DNA of 33,920 bases from Nemertoderma westbladi. Lineage: Eukaryota > Xenacoelomorpha > Nemertodermatida > Nemertodermatidae. How positions within the stretch are numbered: position 1 is the stretch's first letter; each line of letters begins with the position of its first letter. The position numbers and the translations under genes are program-made. The notes under the pieces are model-generated. The model did not search any database. It was given only the letters and a program-made list of their open reading frames with translations, and was not told the DNA's origin. This document shows, in pieces, positions 21,001-30,951 of this stretch. The DNA lies in contig JAUCBJ010004446.1 in assembly GCA_032718475.1 (NCBI GenBank), positions 1-33,920 of the forward strand, given 5' to 3'.

Positions 21001-24000
21001 TACCATTCGCGGACTACTTCACGTCCTATCTGCAGCAGTTTACCGCGCATCGACGCGAGGAACATGTTACCATTCGCGGACTACTTCACGTCCTATCTGC
21101 AGCAGTTTACCGCGCATCGACGCGAGGAACATGTTACCATTCGCGGACTACTTCACGGCGTATCTGCAGCAGTTTACCGCGCATCGACGCGAGGAACATG
21201 TTACCATTCGCGGACTACTTCACGGCCTATCTGCAGCAGTTTACCGCGCATCGACGCGAGGAACATGTTACCATTCCAGCATTCGCGGACTACTTCACGG
21301 CCTATCTCAGTATCTGCAGCAGTTTACCGCGCATCGACGCGAGGAACATGTTACCATTCGCGGACTACTTCACGGCCTATCTGCAGCAGTTTACCGCGCA
21401 TCGACGCGAGGAACATGTTATCATTCGCGGACTACTTCACGTCCTATCTGCAGCAGTTTACCGCGCATCGACGCGAGGAACATGTTACCATTCGCGGACT
21501 ACTTCACGTCCTATCTGCAGCAGTTTACCGCGCATCGACGCGAGGAACATGTTCCATTCCGCATTCGCGGACTACTTCACGGCCTATCTGCAGCAGTTTA
21601 CCGCGCATCGACGCGAGGAACATGTTACCATTCGCGGACTACTTCACGTCCTATCTGCAGCAGTTTACCGCGCATCGACGCGAGGAACATGTTACCATTC
21701 GCGGACTACTTCACGTCCTATCTGCAGCAGTTTACCGCGCATCGACGCGAGGAACATGTTACCATTCGCGGACTACTTCACGTCCTATCTGCAGCAGTTT
21801 ACCGCGCATCGACGCGAGGAACATGTTACCATTCCAGCATTCGCGGACTACTTCACGGCCTATCTGCAGCAGTTTACCACGCATCGACGCGAGGAACATG
21901 TTACCATTCGCGGACTACTTCACGTCCTATCTGCAGCAGTTTACCGCGCATCGACGCGAGGAACATGTTACCATTCGCGGACTACTTCACGTCCTATCTG
22001 CAGCAGTTTACCGCGCATCGACGCGAGGAACATGTTACCATTCGCGGACTACTTGACGTCCTATCTGCAGCAGTTTACTGCGCATCGACGCGAGGAACAT
22101 GTTACCATTCGCGGACTACTTCACGTCCTATCTACAGCAGTTTACTGCGCATCGACGCGAGGAACATGTTACCATTCGCGGACTACTTCAGTACTTCACG
22201 TCCTATCTGCAGCAGTTTACCGCGCATCGACGCGAGGAACATGTTACCATTCGCGGACTACTTGACGTCCTATCTGCAGCAGTTTACTGCGCATCGACGC
22301 GAGGAACATGTTACCATTCGCGGACTACTTCACGTCCTATCTGCAGCAGTTTACTGCGCATCGACGCGAGGAACATGTTACCATTCTCGGACTACTTCAC
22401 GTCCTATCTGCAACATCAATATATTAATATTAATATAAATATATTACCACTGACGTTTCTAGTTTCCGATGTGATCAGTAGTCCAAGAAAGCGGCGACGG
22501 AAACAACATGCCGTTCGCGCCTCACGTTATTTGTTAACCAAATAATTTGTATTATTTGTATTCCCTTTTTTAAAGTCATCGTTGTCCTTCCAGGGGTCCC
22601 GCTGGCAGCAACCCAATGTGTCTGCGAGCGAGACACGCCCTGGCCGATACAATGCAACAGCATCACGGAGTCCCTGACGAGCCATGGCAACTGCGTTACC
22701 TTGGTAACGTGGAACTAGATCGTACACGTAAGACCCTAACCCGTGCGTGTGTCGACGTGGCCTGTACCGATAACGTACAGGTAAGTAATTGAAACATTGT
22801 CATAAATGTTTTATGTAGTATATTTTTTACCTCTTACCTCTCATAAATATCATATCTTTGCTGCTAATCAATCACCAGCCGGCACAGCTCCAATAGCGGA
22901 ATCTGTTATGCTTTAAATTTTAAGTTATCCTTCAGCAAAAAACCTTGTAAAAAAACCTCGGCATCGGTAATTATACGGTTTATTTTGCTTCACGTGAATA
23001 TATCCGTATATCTACCTCTAAACATTGAATAATACCAGTACAGTATATTTCCGATGTAATACCGGTAACACATCTTTGATTGGAATTTTTTTAATGATCA
23101 TATATTTGCTTTAGAAATACAATAGTAATATAATAAGCACCGGTACCGTAGTTCGTATTTTAATATCGGAGATGCGGCCTATTTCTAATTATTTATTTAA
23201 TTTTTTTACTTGGATTTAGATATGATTTAGATCTCATATTTAATCCGCCATATCTCTTGTTTGATTGGCTGAAACTTTTCAAGAATACCACCACTGGATA
23301 GAGCTAGGGATGTACCGGAATTCAATTCCGGACGGAATTCCGGCCGTTTTGGACTGATTCCGGTTCCGGTCGGAATGACAGAGGTTCTGGCGCCAGAATG
23401 TCGGAATTCTCATTTTTATTTTGTCATAAAAATATTCCTATATTTACATTGTAAAACATCCTACTGATAGTATTATTTTTGGATTAAAACTTTATTTTAA
23501 ATCTTTTAACTAAAGAATCACAATATCATATATCAAGAAAAGTCACTTCGAGTAAAATGCAAAGAGACGCATGGAATGGTGGAATACTGCTGGTACTTCT
23601 AAAGAAGCGTTGTCCATCGAAATTGACAAAATTTTTCGATCGATTTTATGAAATTTTCGATCGATTATCGATGATTTTCTATTATTGCCATTGTAAAATA
23701 TAAAAAGATTTTCAATTATTCATAGGTTACTAATATAAAAATGTTCTTGCAAAAAGAAGATAATGTTTAATATTTAACAAAATTTATGTGTCTAAAGTGG
23801 CGCATTGCAATTTGCTGTTGAGAACGGTTTGATCACGTTCGTGGGGCCTTCGCGCAGCACGAGACTCAAATAACCCCTGAAGATGTATTCCGAATTCTTG
23901 TTTATATATATTTTCAATACGCCACCATGGGACTGACAGATGATCTGACTTAGTCTGTTGGTAAGCAAAATTATTAATAAAGCCTTAATGTTTATAGGTC

Positions 24001-27000
24001 ATTTCTACCAAATTCCAGATGGATGTGCTGGTTGGTTCTATACTTTACAGCTACTTATTTGCTTATGTGTGTACCAAGTTTGGATTAATTTCATTAATGT
24101 TTGACCGACTTATTTCGGTTTTTATCAAATGTGTGAAACTACAGACAGACTGTGGTTTTTTACTAAACTTCAGATTCTTTCTAACCTTTTGGCGGTACCA
24201 AGTTTGGTTTAATTATATCATGGAATGACCGACTTATTAGCGATCAAAAATTGGACGACGACGACAGACAACTCGTTAATGGAATCCCTTTGCTAAGGCT
24301 TTGCTCACTTCGTGGCTCGCCCCACATTAAGATTAATAATGAATGGATTGAGAGAGTACAGTACATTAAGAGAGTTAGTGAGAGAGTGAGAGAGACCACT
24401 AAGGGGACATAACTTAACGTAAACTATACGTTAAGTAATGTCCCCTTAGTGGACATTACTTAACGTCGCCATGCGTCGTCACGTAAACTATAACACCAAA
24501 TACAATACTAAATGTACAGGCCAATACAATGCTGTAATGTCCTCTAAAGTTGTAAAGTGCTAAATAACAACTCGCTGTTAATACTAACAGTGTTGAGTAA
24601 TGTTACAATTTTGGATTAATAATTATTTTTTATGTTTATATATAATATTTCCGGCAATCTTTAATAATAATATTGTTTATTAAATGATAAATTGATAAAT
24701 TACCGTAAATATTCTATAAATATAAAAAATAACTATTAAACAATACTTTTGAATGGTATTGTCAACCGTGAAAAAGGTCAAATTTACAAACACCTATAAG
24801 CTTATTTATTGCATGAGGAATCTTTACAAATAGATCACAAATTAAATATTAATATTATTTTATTATTCTTATTATTAACAACGGAATAAAGTAAGCGGGC
24901 GGGGTAGCTCAGTTGGTCGAACGCCAATCTTACAATCTATTGGTTGTAGGTTCGAACCCCGCCATTGATTGTCCATTCTGCCTTTCATCCCCTGGAGTCG
25001 ATAAAATTTGGACCAGTTGAATAATTATTGGGAGCAAAACTAGGGATGTGAGTAGCGCACACCCCTACCAGGAGTAGCGCCCACCCCTACCTTTGGGTAG
25101 CAGATAGGAGTAGCGCCCACCCCTACCTTCGGGTAGCATATAGGAGTAGCGCACACCCCTACCAGGAGTAGCGCCCACCCCTACCCTCGGGTAGCAGATA
25201 GGAGTAGCGCCCACCCCTACCTTCGGGTAGCAGATAGGAGTAGCGCCCACCCCTACCCTCGGGTAGCAGATAGGAGTAGCGCCCACCCCTATCTTCGGGT
25301 AACAGATAGGAGTAGCGCCCACCCCTACCAGGAGTAGCGCCCACCCCTACCCTCGGGTAGCAGATAGGAGTAGCGCCCACCCCTACCTTCGGGTAGCAGA
25401 TAGGAGTAGCGCCCACCCCTACCCTCGGGTAGCAGATAGGAGTAGCGCCCACCCCTATCTTCGGGTAACAGATAGGAGTAGCGCACACCCCTACCAGGAG
25501 TAGCGCCCACCCCTACCTTTGGGTAGCAGATAGGAGTAGCGCCCACCCCTACCATCGGGTAGCAGATAGGAGTAGCGCACACCCCTACCAGGAGTAGCGC
25601 CCACCCCTACCCTCGGGTAGCAGATAGGAGTAGCGCCCACCCCTACCCTCGGGTAGCAGATAGGAGTAGCGCCCTCCCCTATCTTCGGGTAACAGATAGG
25701 AGTAGCGCCCACCCCTACCAGGAGTAGCGCCCACCCCTACCAGGAGTAGCGCCGACCCCTACCCTCGGGTAGCAGTTAGGAGTAGCGCCCACCCCTACCC
25801 TCGGGTAGCAGATAGGAGTAGCGCCCACCCCTACCTTCAGGTAGCAGATAGGAGTAGCGCCCACCCCTACCTTCGGGTAGCAGATAGGAAGGAGTAGCGC
25901 CCACCCCTACCTTCGGGTAGCAGATAGGAGTAGCGCCCACCCCTACCTTCGGGTAGCAGATAGGAAGGAGTAGCGCCCACCCCTACCTTCGGGTAGCAGA
26001 TAGGAGTAGCGCCCACCCCTACCTTCGGGTAGCAGATAGGAGTAGCGCACACCCCTACCAGGAGTAGCGCCCACCCCTTCCCTCGGGTAGCAGATAGGAG
26101 TAGCGCCCACCCCTACCAGGAGTAGCGCCCACCCCTACCCTCGGGTAGCAGATAGGAGTAGCGCCCACCCCTACCCTCGGGTAGCAGATAGGAGTAGCGC
26201 CCACCCCTACCTTCATGTAGCAGATAGGAGTGGCGCCCACCCCTACCTTCGGGTAGCAGATAGGAGTAGCGCCCACCCCTACCTTCGGGTAGCAGATAGG
26301 AGTAGCGCCCAGGCCCACCCCTACCTTCGGGTACCAGATAAGAGTAGCGTCCACCCCTACCTTCGGGTAGCAGATAGGAGTAGCGCCCACCCCTACCTTC
26401 GGGTAGCAGATAGGAGTAGCGCCCAGGCCCACCCCTTCCTTCGGGTACCAGATAAGAGTAGCGCCCACCCCTACCTTCGGGTAGCAGATAGGAGTAGCGC
26501 CCAGGCCCACCCCTACCTTCGGGTACCAGATAAGAGTAGCGTCCACCCCTACCTTCGGGTAGCAGATAAGAGTAGCGTCCACCCCTACCTTCGGGGAACA
26601 GCTATCGAAAGTGGAGCCTTCTGGTCGCCTCCGGCTCCGGTCGATAAATCGTTTTTCTCAATCTGTACATAAACACTCGGTTCATACAGCTGAAAAGTGA
26701 TACCTTTCTCACTATAACTACTGTATAATACAAATTATTATAGCAATAAAATATAAGTCCCCTATCTATTTCATGGATTCTTGAGACACTGGCTTTATTT
26801 TATGAAATTTCCGGTTCCGCCCGTAACCAAAAACCCCAATTCCAGTACATATCCCTCGATAAAGCTGTCGATTTAGTGTAATGGTATAAAAATTTGTCAA
26901 AATTTTCTCTAAGTCTTTAGGTACTTAATCGACGATGTATTTGGTAATAATAGTAAATCAATGGATTTATTATTTATTGAACATCATAATTTCTTTTACT

Positions 27001-27121
27001 TTGTTTTGTTTTCTAGGCATTCCTTTTAGATCTTGGATTTAAGATGGAAGCGGAATTTGTTGCTAAAGGAATTTTATTTCGTAAAGGACGAATGAAGATT
27101 ACATTATCTAAGTTATTTAAG
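18004..27121 (+). CDS. MED18: Mediator subunit MED18, four coding exons, 3' end not found
   Basis: Four exons join in consistent phase (18004-18064, 18495-18612, 22594-22780, 27017-27121) and give 157 codons. MED18 belongs to the head module of Mediator, which links transcription factors to RNA polymerase II in the nucleus. Family landmarks: VEYALQG and SVLDTALESLVHRLRGICD near the N-terminus, an ETFNDHEMLFSLK strand, WQLRYLGN and ACVDVACTDN in the middle, and AFLLDLGFKMEAEFVAKG followed by LFRKGRMKI. All junctions are GT-AG. The family is about 200 residues long, so roughly 50 C-terminal residues are missing; I found no exon for them up to the window end. Introns 2 and 3 (4.0 and 4.2 kb) are filled with minisatellites and transposons. 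Confidence 0.92.
18495..18612 (+). CDS. MED18: MED18 coding exon 2
   Basis: Acceptor TTTTTGTTGTGTAG, donor AAA/GTAAGT. It encodes SVLDTALESLVHRLRGICD and ETFNDHEMLFSLK. The long frame upstream of it (from 18131) is intronic. Confidence 0.92.
19067..22413 (+). repeat. Minisatellite in MED18 intron 2, 67-bp unit, about 48 copies
   Basis: The basic unit runs CTGCAGCAGTTTACCGCGCA ... GCGGACTACTTCACGTCCTAT. Three length variants occur: 67, 75 (extra CCAGCATT) and 81 (extra CCAGCATT and CAGTAT). A G/T variant (CACGGCC / CACGTCC) is also spread through the array. Units of 67+67+75 recur as a trimer of 209 bp in places. The unit has about eight CpG, unlike the AT-rich neighbourhood. It contains no stop in any + strand frame, so three overlapping frames of over 1000 codons exist, but they are not genes. 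The array lies wholly within the intron. Confidence 0.95.
22594..22780 (+). CDS. MED18: MED18 coding exon 3
   Basis: Acceptor TTGTCCTTCCAG, donor CAG/GTAAGT. It encodes a segment with PMCLRARHALAD, DEPWQLRYLGNVELD and TRACVDVACTDNVQ. The - strand frames here are antisense shadows. Confidence 0.92.
23838..24327 (+). repeat. Dispersed repeat, copy B
   Basis: It begins CGTTCGTGGGGCCTTCGCGC and ends CTCACTTCGTGGCTCGCCCC AC. Inside, GTACCAAGTTTGG followed by a GACCGACTTATT word appears twice (about 24070 and 24195). The last 130 bases match the reverse complement of the repeat at 5936-6140. No coding content was recognised; the frame at 24019-24228 has no recognisable domain. Confidence 0.55.
24396..24452. 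repeat. 57-bp near-perfect palindrome
   Basis: Arms CCACTAAGGGGACATAACTT and onward, 26 bases long with one mismatch, separated by AACTA. The arms start with CCACTAAGGGGACAT. It may be a minimal foldback or MITE remnant within MED18 intron 3. Confidence 0.75.
24897..25030 (+). mobile_element. tRNA-derived SINE
   Basis: It has an A-box-like GGGTAGCTCAGTTGGTCGAA and a B-box GGTTCGAACCC (24949-24959). A cloverleaf fails: the anticodon loop region is too long and the T stem is mismatched, so it is not a working tRNA gene. The body CTTTCATCCCCTGGAGTCGA followed by TAAAATTTGGACCAGTTG resembles the conserved central domain (CTTTCATCC..GGGGTCGATAAA..TACCAGT) of SINEs known from cephalopods and other invertebrates. 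Confidence 0.6.
25055..26600 (+). repeat. Minisatellite in MED18 intron 3, 36-bp unit with TTCG hairpins, about 37 copies
   Basis: The unit is GATAGGAGTAGCGCCCACCC CTACCTTCGGGTAGCA. Shorter copies that lack the hairpin part (GGAGTAGCGCCCACCCCTAC C) are interspersed. Each full copy can fold as CTACC-TTCG-GGTAG. Loop variants are CTCG, TTTG, ATCG and TTCA, while the stem is mostly kept. The + strand is the sense strand of MED18, so its intron RNA would carry the cUUCGg form. The - strand is open with 12-residue repeats (GATPICYPKVGV), a by-product of the 36-base period. Confidence 0.93.
27017..27121 (+). CDS. MED18: MED18 coding exon 4
   Basis: Acceptor TTTTGTTTTCTAG, donor AAG/GTAAAT. Thirty-five codons in phase 0 begin AFLLDLGFKMEAEFVAKG and end ITLSKLFK, matching the family's GF-M-HEFVAKG-LFRKG-MKI region. 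The next exon is not recognised in the window. Confidence 0.9.
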
Positions 27122-27231
27122 GTAAATTTAATTTATATTTGGAAAACGATTGGCGAATATCTTATTAATGTAGAATTATTTGCGAATGGTGCTGTTTCAC
27201 GCTAGCTGTCTCTGCAGCTATACCCACCGCT

Positions 27232-27426
27232 TGCGCCAATATTGGTGCCAACGCACAACGCCAATATTGGTGCCAACGCACAACGCCAATATTGGTGCCA
27301 ACGTACAACGCCAATATTGGTGCCAACGCACAACGCCAATATTGGTGCCAACGTACAACGCCAATATTGGTGCCAACGCACAACGCCAATATTGGTGCCA
27401 ACGCACAACGCCAATATTGGTGCCAA
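27232..27426. repeat. Minisatellite, 25-bp unit, 8 copies of CCAATATTGG
   Basis: GCCAATATTGGTGCCAACG(C/T)AC repeats every 25 bases from 27235 to 27410. Each copy holds the perfect palindrome CCAATATTGG, which fits the CArG consensus CC(A/T)6GG and also has CCAAT on both strands. It lies about 110 bp after MED18 exon 4. Confidence 0.93.
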
Positions 27427-27429
27427 CTA

Positions 27430-28400
27430 GAGTTGAAACAGAGACCTGTTTTTCTTAATCCCGGTGAACCAGAGCCCTACCCGGAGAATTATTTAGAAAA
27501 ATACCGGAGACCAGAGCCAGAGATCAGAGACTTTGCTTATTTTTGTACTTACAATTTGATTACTCCCCTATAGCACAAACAGGTACATACGGCCTTAGAA
27601 CTATTTTTCTATGGTTCAATTACAGTAAAGTAAATCCAACCCATTTCAACCCTTACCCATTGTAAGAAAATAAGCGCACGTACAGTTTGGGGGGCTTAAT
27701 TAATATTAATTTGGTTATTTGTTATTAATTCGTTTTATTTTGTTATTGTTAATAATATGTTACATAAATTTGTTTTGCGCCATAGGTACCGGTACTTTGT
27801 TAATTAAAGGCACTTATTTTACAATTGTTCAAATCATATACATTTCAATATACATAGTCATACTTAGTCATTTACGAATACTTAGTGCACAGGTATAGTG
27901 CTCTACTCGCCCCATTTACAAGCCTCGTTACCGTTACGCTCGTTCTCTCCATTTGGTCGTCATATTATCTATCCTATAACAAATTGAATGGAAACAGGAT
28001 GGTGTGCTCAAATTAAGCGCCCTTATCCGTAAATAAGAACGACCTTTAGGTGCTAATTTAACTTAAAATTAAACGCACCTTAAAGTAATTAAATAGAAGA
28101 TTATCGGTACATTTATTAGAAATAGTGTAAAAGTGAATATATAATTGTGTTGAAGCGGTGTATGTAAAATAGTTAAAAATTAAAGAAATTACACCGACTG
28201 TGTCATTAGAACGCACAATATAATAAGCTAATAAATAAATGATACAGACTGTCTGAATTGATAAGCATATAAAAGTTCATATCAATTGGATGCGTTGGGG
28301 TCACAATCGCACCCATGAATCGAACTATAACATTGATATAGTAACAATGTGTTGGCAAGCTGTATTTGTCGAGGTGTTTGTTATGATACATTTATTGACG
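27430..28400. other. No gene recognised
   Basis: Right after the 25-bp array a short frame reads FLNPGEPEPYPENYLEKY, with repeated CCGGAGA / CCAGAGCC words. It is not MED18-like and I do not recognise it. The rest is AT-rich sequence. I looked here for the last MED18 exon and did not find it. Confidence 0.4.
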
Positions 28401-28654
28401 GACGGGATCTAGGGGTCTTAACCTCGAATGATAAGTTTATTTTACCGAAAATAACTTATCTTTTATTGGCGCAATTGTAGGACTATTCTCATCACATGCT
28501 TACTTTTTAACCGGGTAGTGTACAAATTTAGGAATCGCGTAATTTTTCTTCAAATTAATATCTCATATCTCTCCAAAAGTTAAGTTATAGTTAAGATAAG
28601 TTATTTTCGGTAAAATAAACTTATAATTCGAGGTTAAGACCCCTAGATCCCGTC
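28401..28654. mobile_element. MITE-like element with about 62-bp inverted repeats
   Basis: The left arm starts GACGGGATCTAGGGGTCTTA and continues through a TTTACCGAAAATAACTTATC stretch. The right arm (28592-28654) is its reverse complement with about one mismatch. The 130-bp middle is non-coding. I found no target duplication at the ends. It has no similarity to the Harbinger ends. Confidence 0.8.
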
Positions 28655-28795
28655 TTATAATAAACTATAACATGACTGACCTTAATAATTTCCATAATTG
28701 TTTTTATAGAACTACTCTAGTAATAACTCATTGATTCGTTTACATCTTAGTTTAATTTTTTTACGCACAATTCCCCAATTTTTACCCCGAGTGGG

Positions 28796-28961
28796 TGTTA
28801 ATATCTAGGATATGTGAAAAATGTATGATTGTAGTAACATGTGCAACGAACAAGTTCTAGAATAGTTAGTTTTAATATATTCTGGATTGTACTGCGTAAA
28901 AGTGTTTGTTGGTAATAAATAGGCGTTGTGGTATAATAGAGCAGCATTTATAGTATTAACA
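28796..28961 (+). repeat. Left LTR of the copia element
   Basis: Ends TGTTAATA...TATTAACA. It contains AATAAA at 28914-28919, a likely polyadenylation signal. About 97% identical to the right LTR. Confidence 0.92.
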
Positions 28962-29354
28962 ATGTTAGCGGAGCGTACCGACCAATCTTAATCCCTCTTT
29001 TTAGCGTTAAAAAAAAGAAACAGTGTATTGCGTAAATTCACATTCAGTATTGCGTAGCGTGGCATTGCGAAATTTACTATCGTGGTGGTATGAAAAATAA
29101 AATACATGTTGAGATGGCGTTAAGATTGAATCCACCAGAGTTTAAGAAAGACTCAGAGTTATGCTTACACTGGACATGCTTAGCAATGTCATTAGGTTAA
29201 CGTGAAAGCTTGACCTTGTATATCATTAGATAGCGCTTTCAGAAGCGGTATAAATAAACTTTACATTAAGTGAATCCGATTTGTGGAAGAAAAGAGAAGA
29301 GATGTTGACCCTCGGTTGCAGCCAATCTCCATTAGACCCTGCTCTATTTATTTT

Positions 29355-29954
29355 GGCTAGAGTTCCGTACGTCCCCCCATTTTTAAAATGACTTGAATTA
29401 CCCGTGTATTGTCATTTAATGTTATGGAATAGATTTTTTATATTGTACTATTGCATTTGTTTATTACATACAAATAGTTGATTTTTTATAAAAATAACTT
29501 TATACGGTTCTCTGAATTTATATCTATTGCTTCACGGCGACAGTAGTCGTAAGAGTCATTGACAGAGTATGAGTATATTATATTAAGTACTTTTTCAGGC
29601 GCCAGTTTCACTCCCTCAAACCATGTTCCCTTTGTTATTGAAATTTCGTTATCTCTACATTCTCCTTTTTTGCATCTAAATCTTCCAATTCCCTTAGTTT
29701 TTTCATTAAAATGCATGTCAGTGTGATGCACAGTGCATATCTTTTTTTTTGGAAGAAGATTAACTCCCTGTAACCAGTTAATTGTCGATGTACGCTGTAC
29801 ACGCTGTACAAATGACGGCGATTGATAATGGAACACATTTTCTCTGCTTTTTTTAGAATGTTCTAGAATATTTAATTAGCGACGCTCAAGAAACATGGTG
29901 TTATGGTATAGTAAAAAAATCTCGCAAAATGGGGGGACGTACGGAACTGTTCCC
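29355..29954 (-). mobile_element. Merlin-like DNA transposon, non-autonomous, nested in copia
   Basis: The termini begin GG and contain a perfect 23-base inverted repeat (AGTTCCGTACGTCCCCCCAT and three more bases) at 29361-29383 and 29926-29948. TTTATTTT flanks both sides exactly (29347-29354, 29955-29962). An 8-base duplication is right for Merlin. The element encodes only the start of a transposase. On both sides the copia reverse-transcriptase sequence continues, so this insertion came after the copia copy. Confidence 0.88.
29486..29836 (-). pseudogene. Merlin/ISXO2-like transposase N-terminal fragment
   Basis: The - strand frame (GTG-initiated as drawn; a true start is unclear, and an ATG at 29838 is in another frame) has STINWLQGVNLLPKKKICTV, then HHTDMHF, RFRCKKGEC and EISITKGTWFEGVKL, and a helix KVLNIIYSYS. 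This is the zinc-ribbon-like N-terminus followed by the S-x-x-x-G-T-x-F-x-G-x-x-L block of Merlin/IS1595-ISXO2 transposases. It stops after about 116 residues. The DDE catalytic domain is absent, so the element could move only with a transposase from elsewhere. Confidence 0.7.
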
Positions 29955-29963
29955 TTTATTTTA

Positions 29964-30771
29964 GAGAGGATGGCAATCTTTGCGGTATTCTAGTCTCACA
30001 CATTGACGATTTCCTGCATGCAGGAAATCAAAACTTCGAGTCTAAAATTATACAGAATCTCACCAATATATTTCTTGCGGGAAAGGAAGCAGCTCATAAA
30101 TTTACTTACGTTGGTTTTTAATTATGTCAGCTTCCTAATGAGATCATTTTAAACCAAGGATCATACTTGAAGAATATTGAGATAAAGAACATACCATTAT
30201 CCTTGAGCAAGTCAACCATTCCCAAACTTTCCCATTGTGTTCCCAAACTTAGGTAACCCAATCAATTGGTATCTAATTGTATTTACTGATGCTTCATTAG
30301 CTAATCTAGCAGACGGAGTGAGCAGTACTATGGCATTTGTTCTGTATCTAGTTGGCATAGATAATCGCTCCTGTCCCCTTTCTTGGAATGTTTGCAAGAT
30401 TAAACGCGTTGTCCGATCTACGATAGCTGCAGAGGCGTTAAGTCTTCAAGAAGGTCTAGAGCAATCGATATACACAAGAGGTGTCATTCGAGAAATAATT
30501 GGTGACGGTAATTCTATAAAGATACCCATCCGCGCGTATGTCGACAACAAGAGTGTCATTGAAGCGATTCACTCAACGAAATTTGTTGATGACAAGCGAC
30601 TACGAATCGATACTGGGGCTATAAAACAATCCCTAGAGATAAGGGTAAAGTTGAATATGTGCGTTGGTGCCCAGGTTCCATGCAAATAGCAGATTGTTTG
30701 ACTAAAAAAGGAGCTTCCGGATTTCATTTCCTGGAGAGCATACAACATTGTCGAATTGACTTTCTACGATA
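29964..30771 (+). pseudogene. Copia pol remnant: end of reverse transcriptase and RNase H
   Basis: Three pieces can be read. First, the end of the RT palm with HIDDFLHAG (the YVDD-box position), ending at a TAA at 30119-30121. Second, a frame at 30237-30689 with the RNase H active-site residues: FTDASLANLADG (D), RSTIAAEALSLQEGLE (E) and YVDNKSVIEAIHSTK (D). Third, after a frame change near 30640, RWCPGSMQIADCLTKKG and a stop at 30769-30771. The RT start lies left of the Merlin insertion, around 29300. The stop and the frameshift make the product dead. Confidence 0.88.
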
Positions 30772-30951
30772 ATGTAACGATTCGTCAGTAGACTCTATGT
30801 TTTAAACGATTGGAGTATAACACACATGTGATTGATATTTAGAACAACAACAAAAAAAAAACATAATTTATACTAATCTATGATTGAATCTCTAGGATCA
30901 ATATCTATATATTTAGGATAAGGAAGGACTAAAAAAAAGAATTTATATTAA

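Larger units (their letters stand above)
23306..26856. mobile_element. Possible hAT-type element ends enclosing nested repeats
   Basis: Left end AGGGATGTACCGGAATT, and right end (reverse complement) CGAGGGATATGTACTGGAATT, both followed by GGAACCGGAA / GGTTCCGG-like words. Next to them lie ATAGAGCT (23298-23305) and ATAAAGCT (26857-26864), a 7-of-8 match that would suit a hAT 8-base duplication. No transposase was recognised inside. The interior is occupied by other repeats. A second AGGGATGT word at 25041 makes the true left boundary uncertain. Confidence 0.35.

Noticed and set aside
18948-22438. Three overlapping frames of more than 1000 codons taken as giant repeat proteins
   Set aside because: They are the three readings of a 67-bp minisatellite inside a MED18 intron. 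Only exons on either side show conserved protein sequence.
24897-24970. Functional tRNA gene
   Set aside because: A and B boxes are present, but the anticodon loop region is too long and the T stem is mismatched. A SINE-type body follows.
25065-26582. GATPICYPKVGV repeat proteins on the - strand
   Set aside because: The frames exist because the repeat unit is 36 bases; hairpin-lacking short copies and shifts break them. They are antisense to MED18.
27180-27573. Repeat proteins with GANAQRQYWCQ on + or WHQYWRCALAPILA on -
   Set aside because: Readings of the 25-bp array in MED18 intron sequence; no conserved part.
27430-27573. Last exon of MED18
   Set aside because: The frame (FLNPGEPEPYPENYLEKY...) shares no pattern with the MED18 C-terminus and lacks a convincing acceptor.
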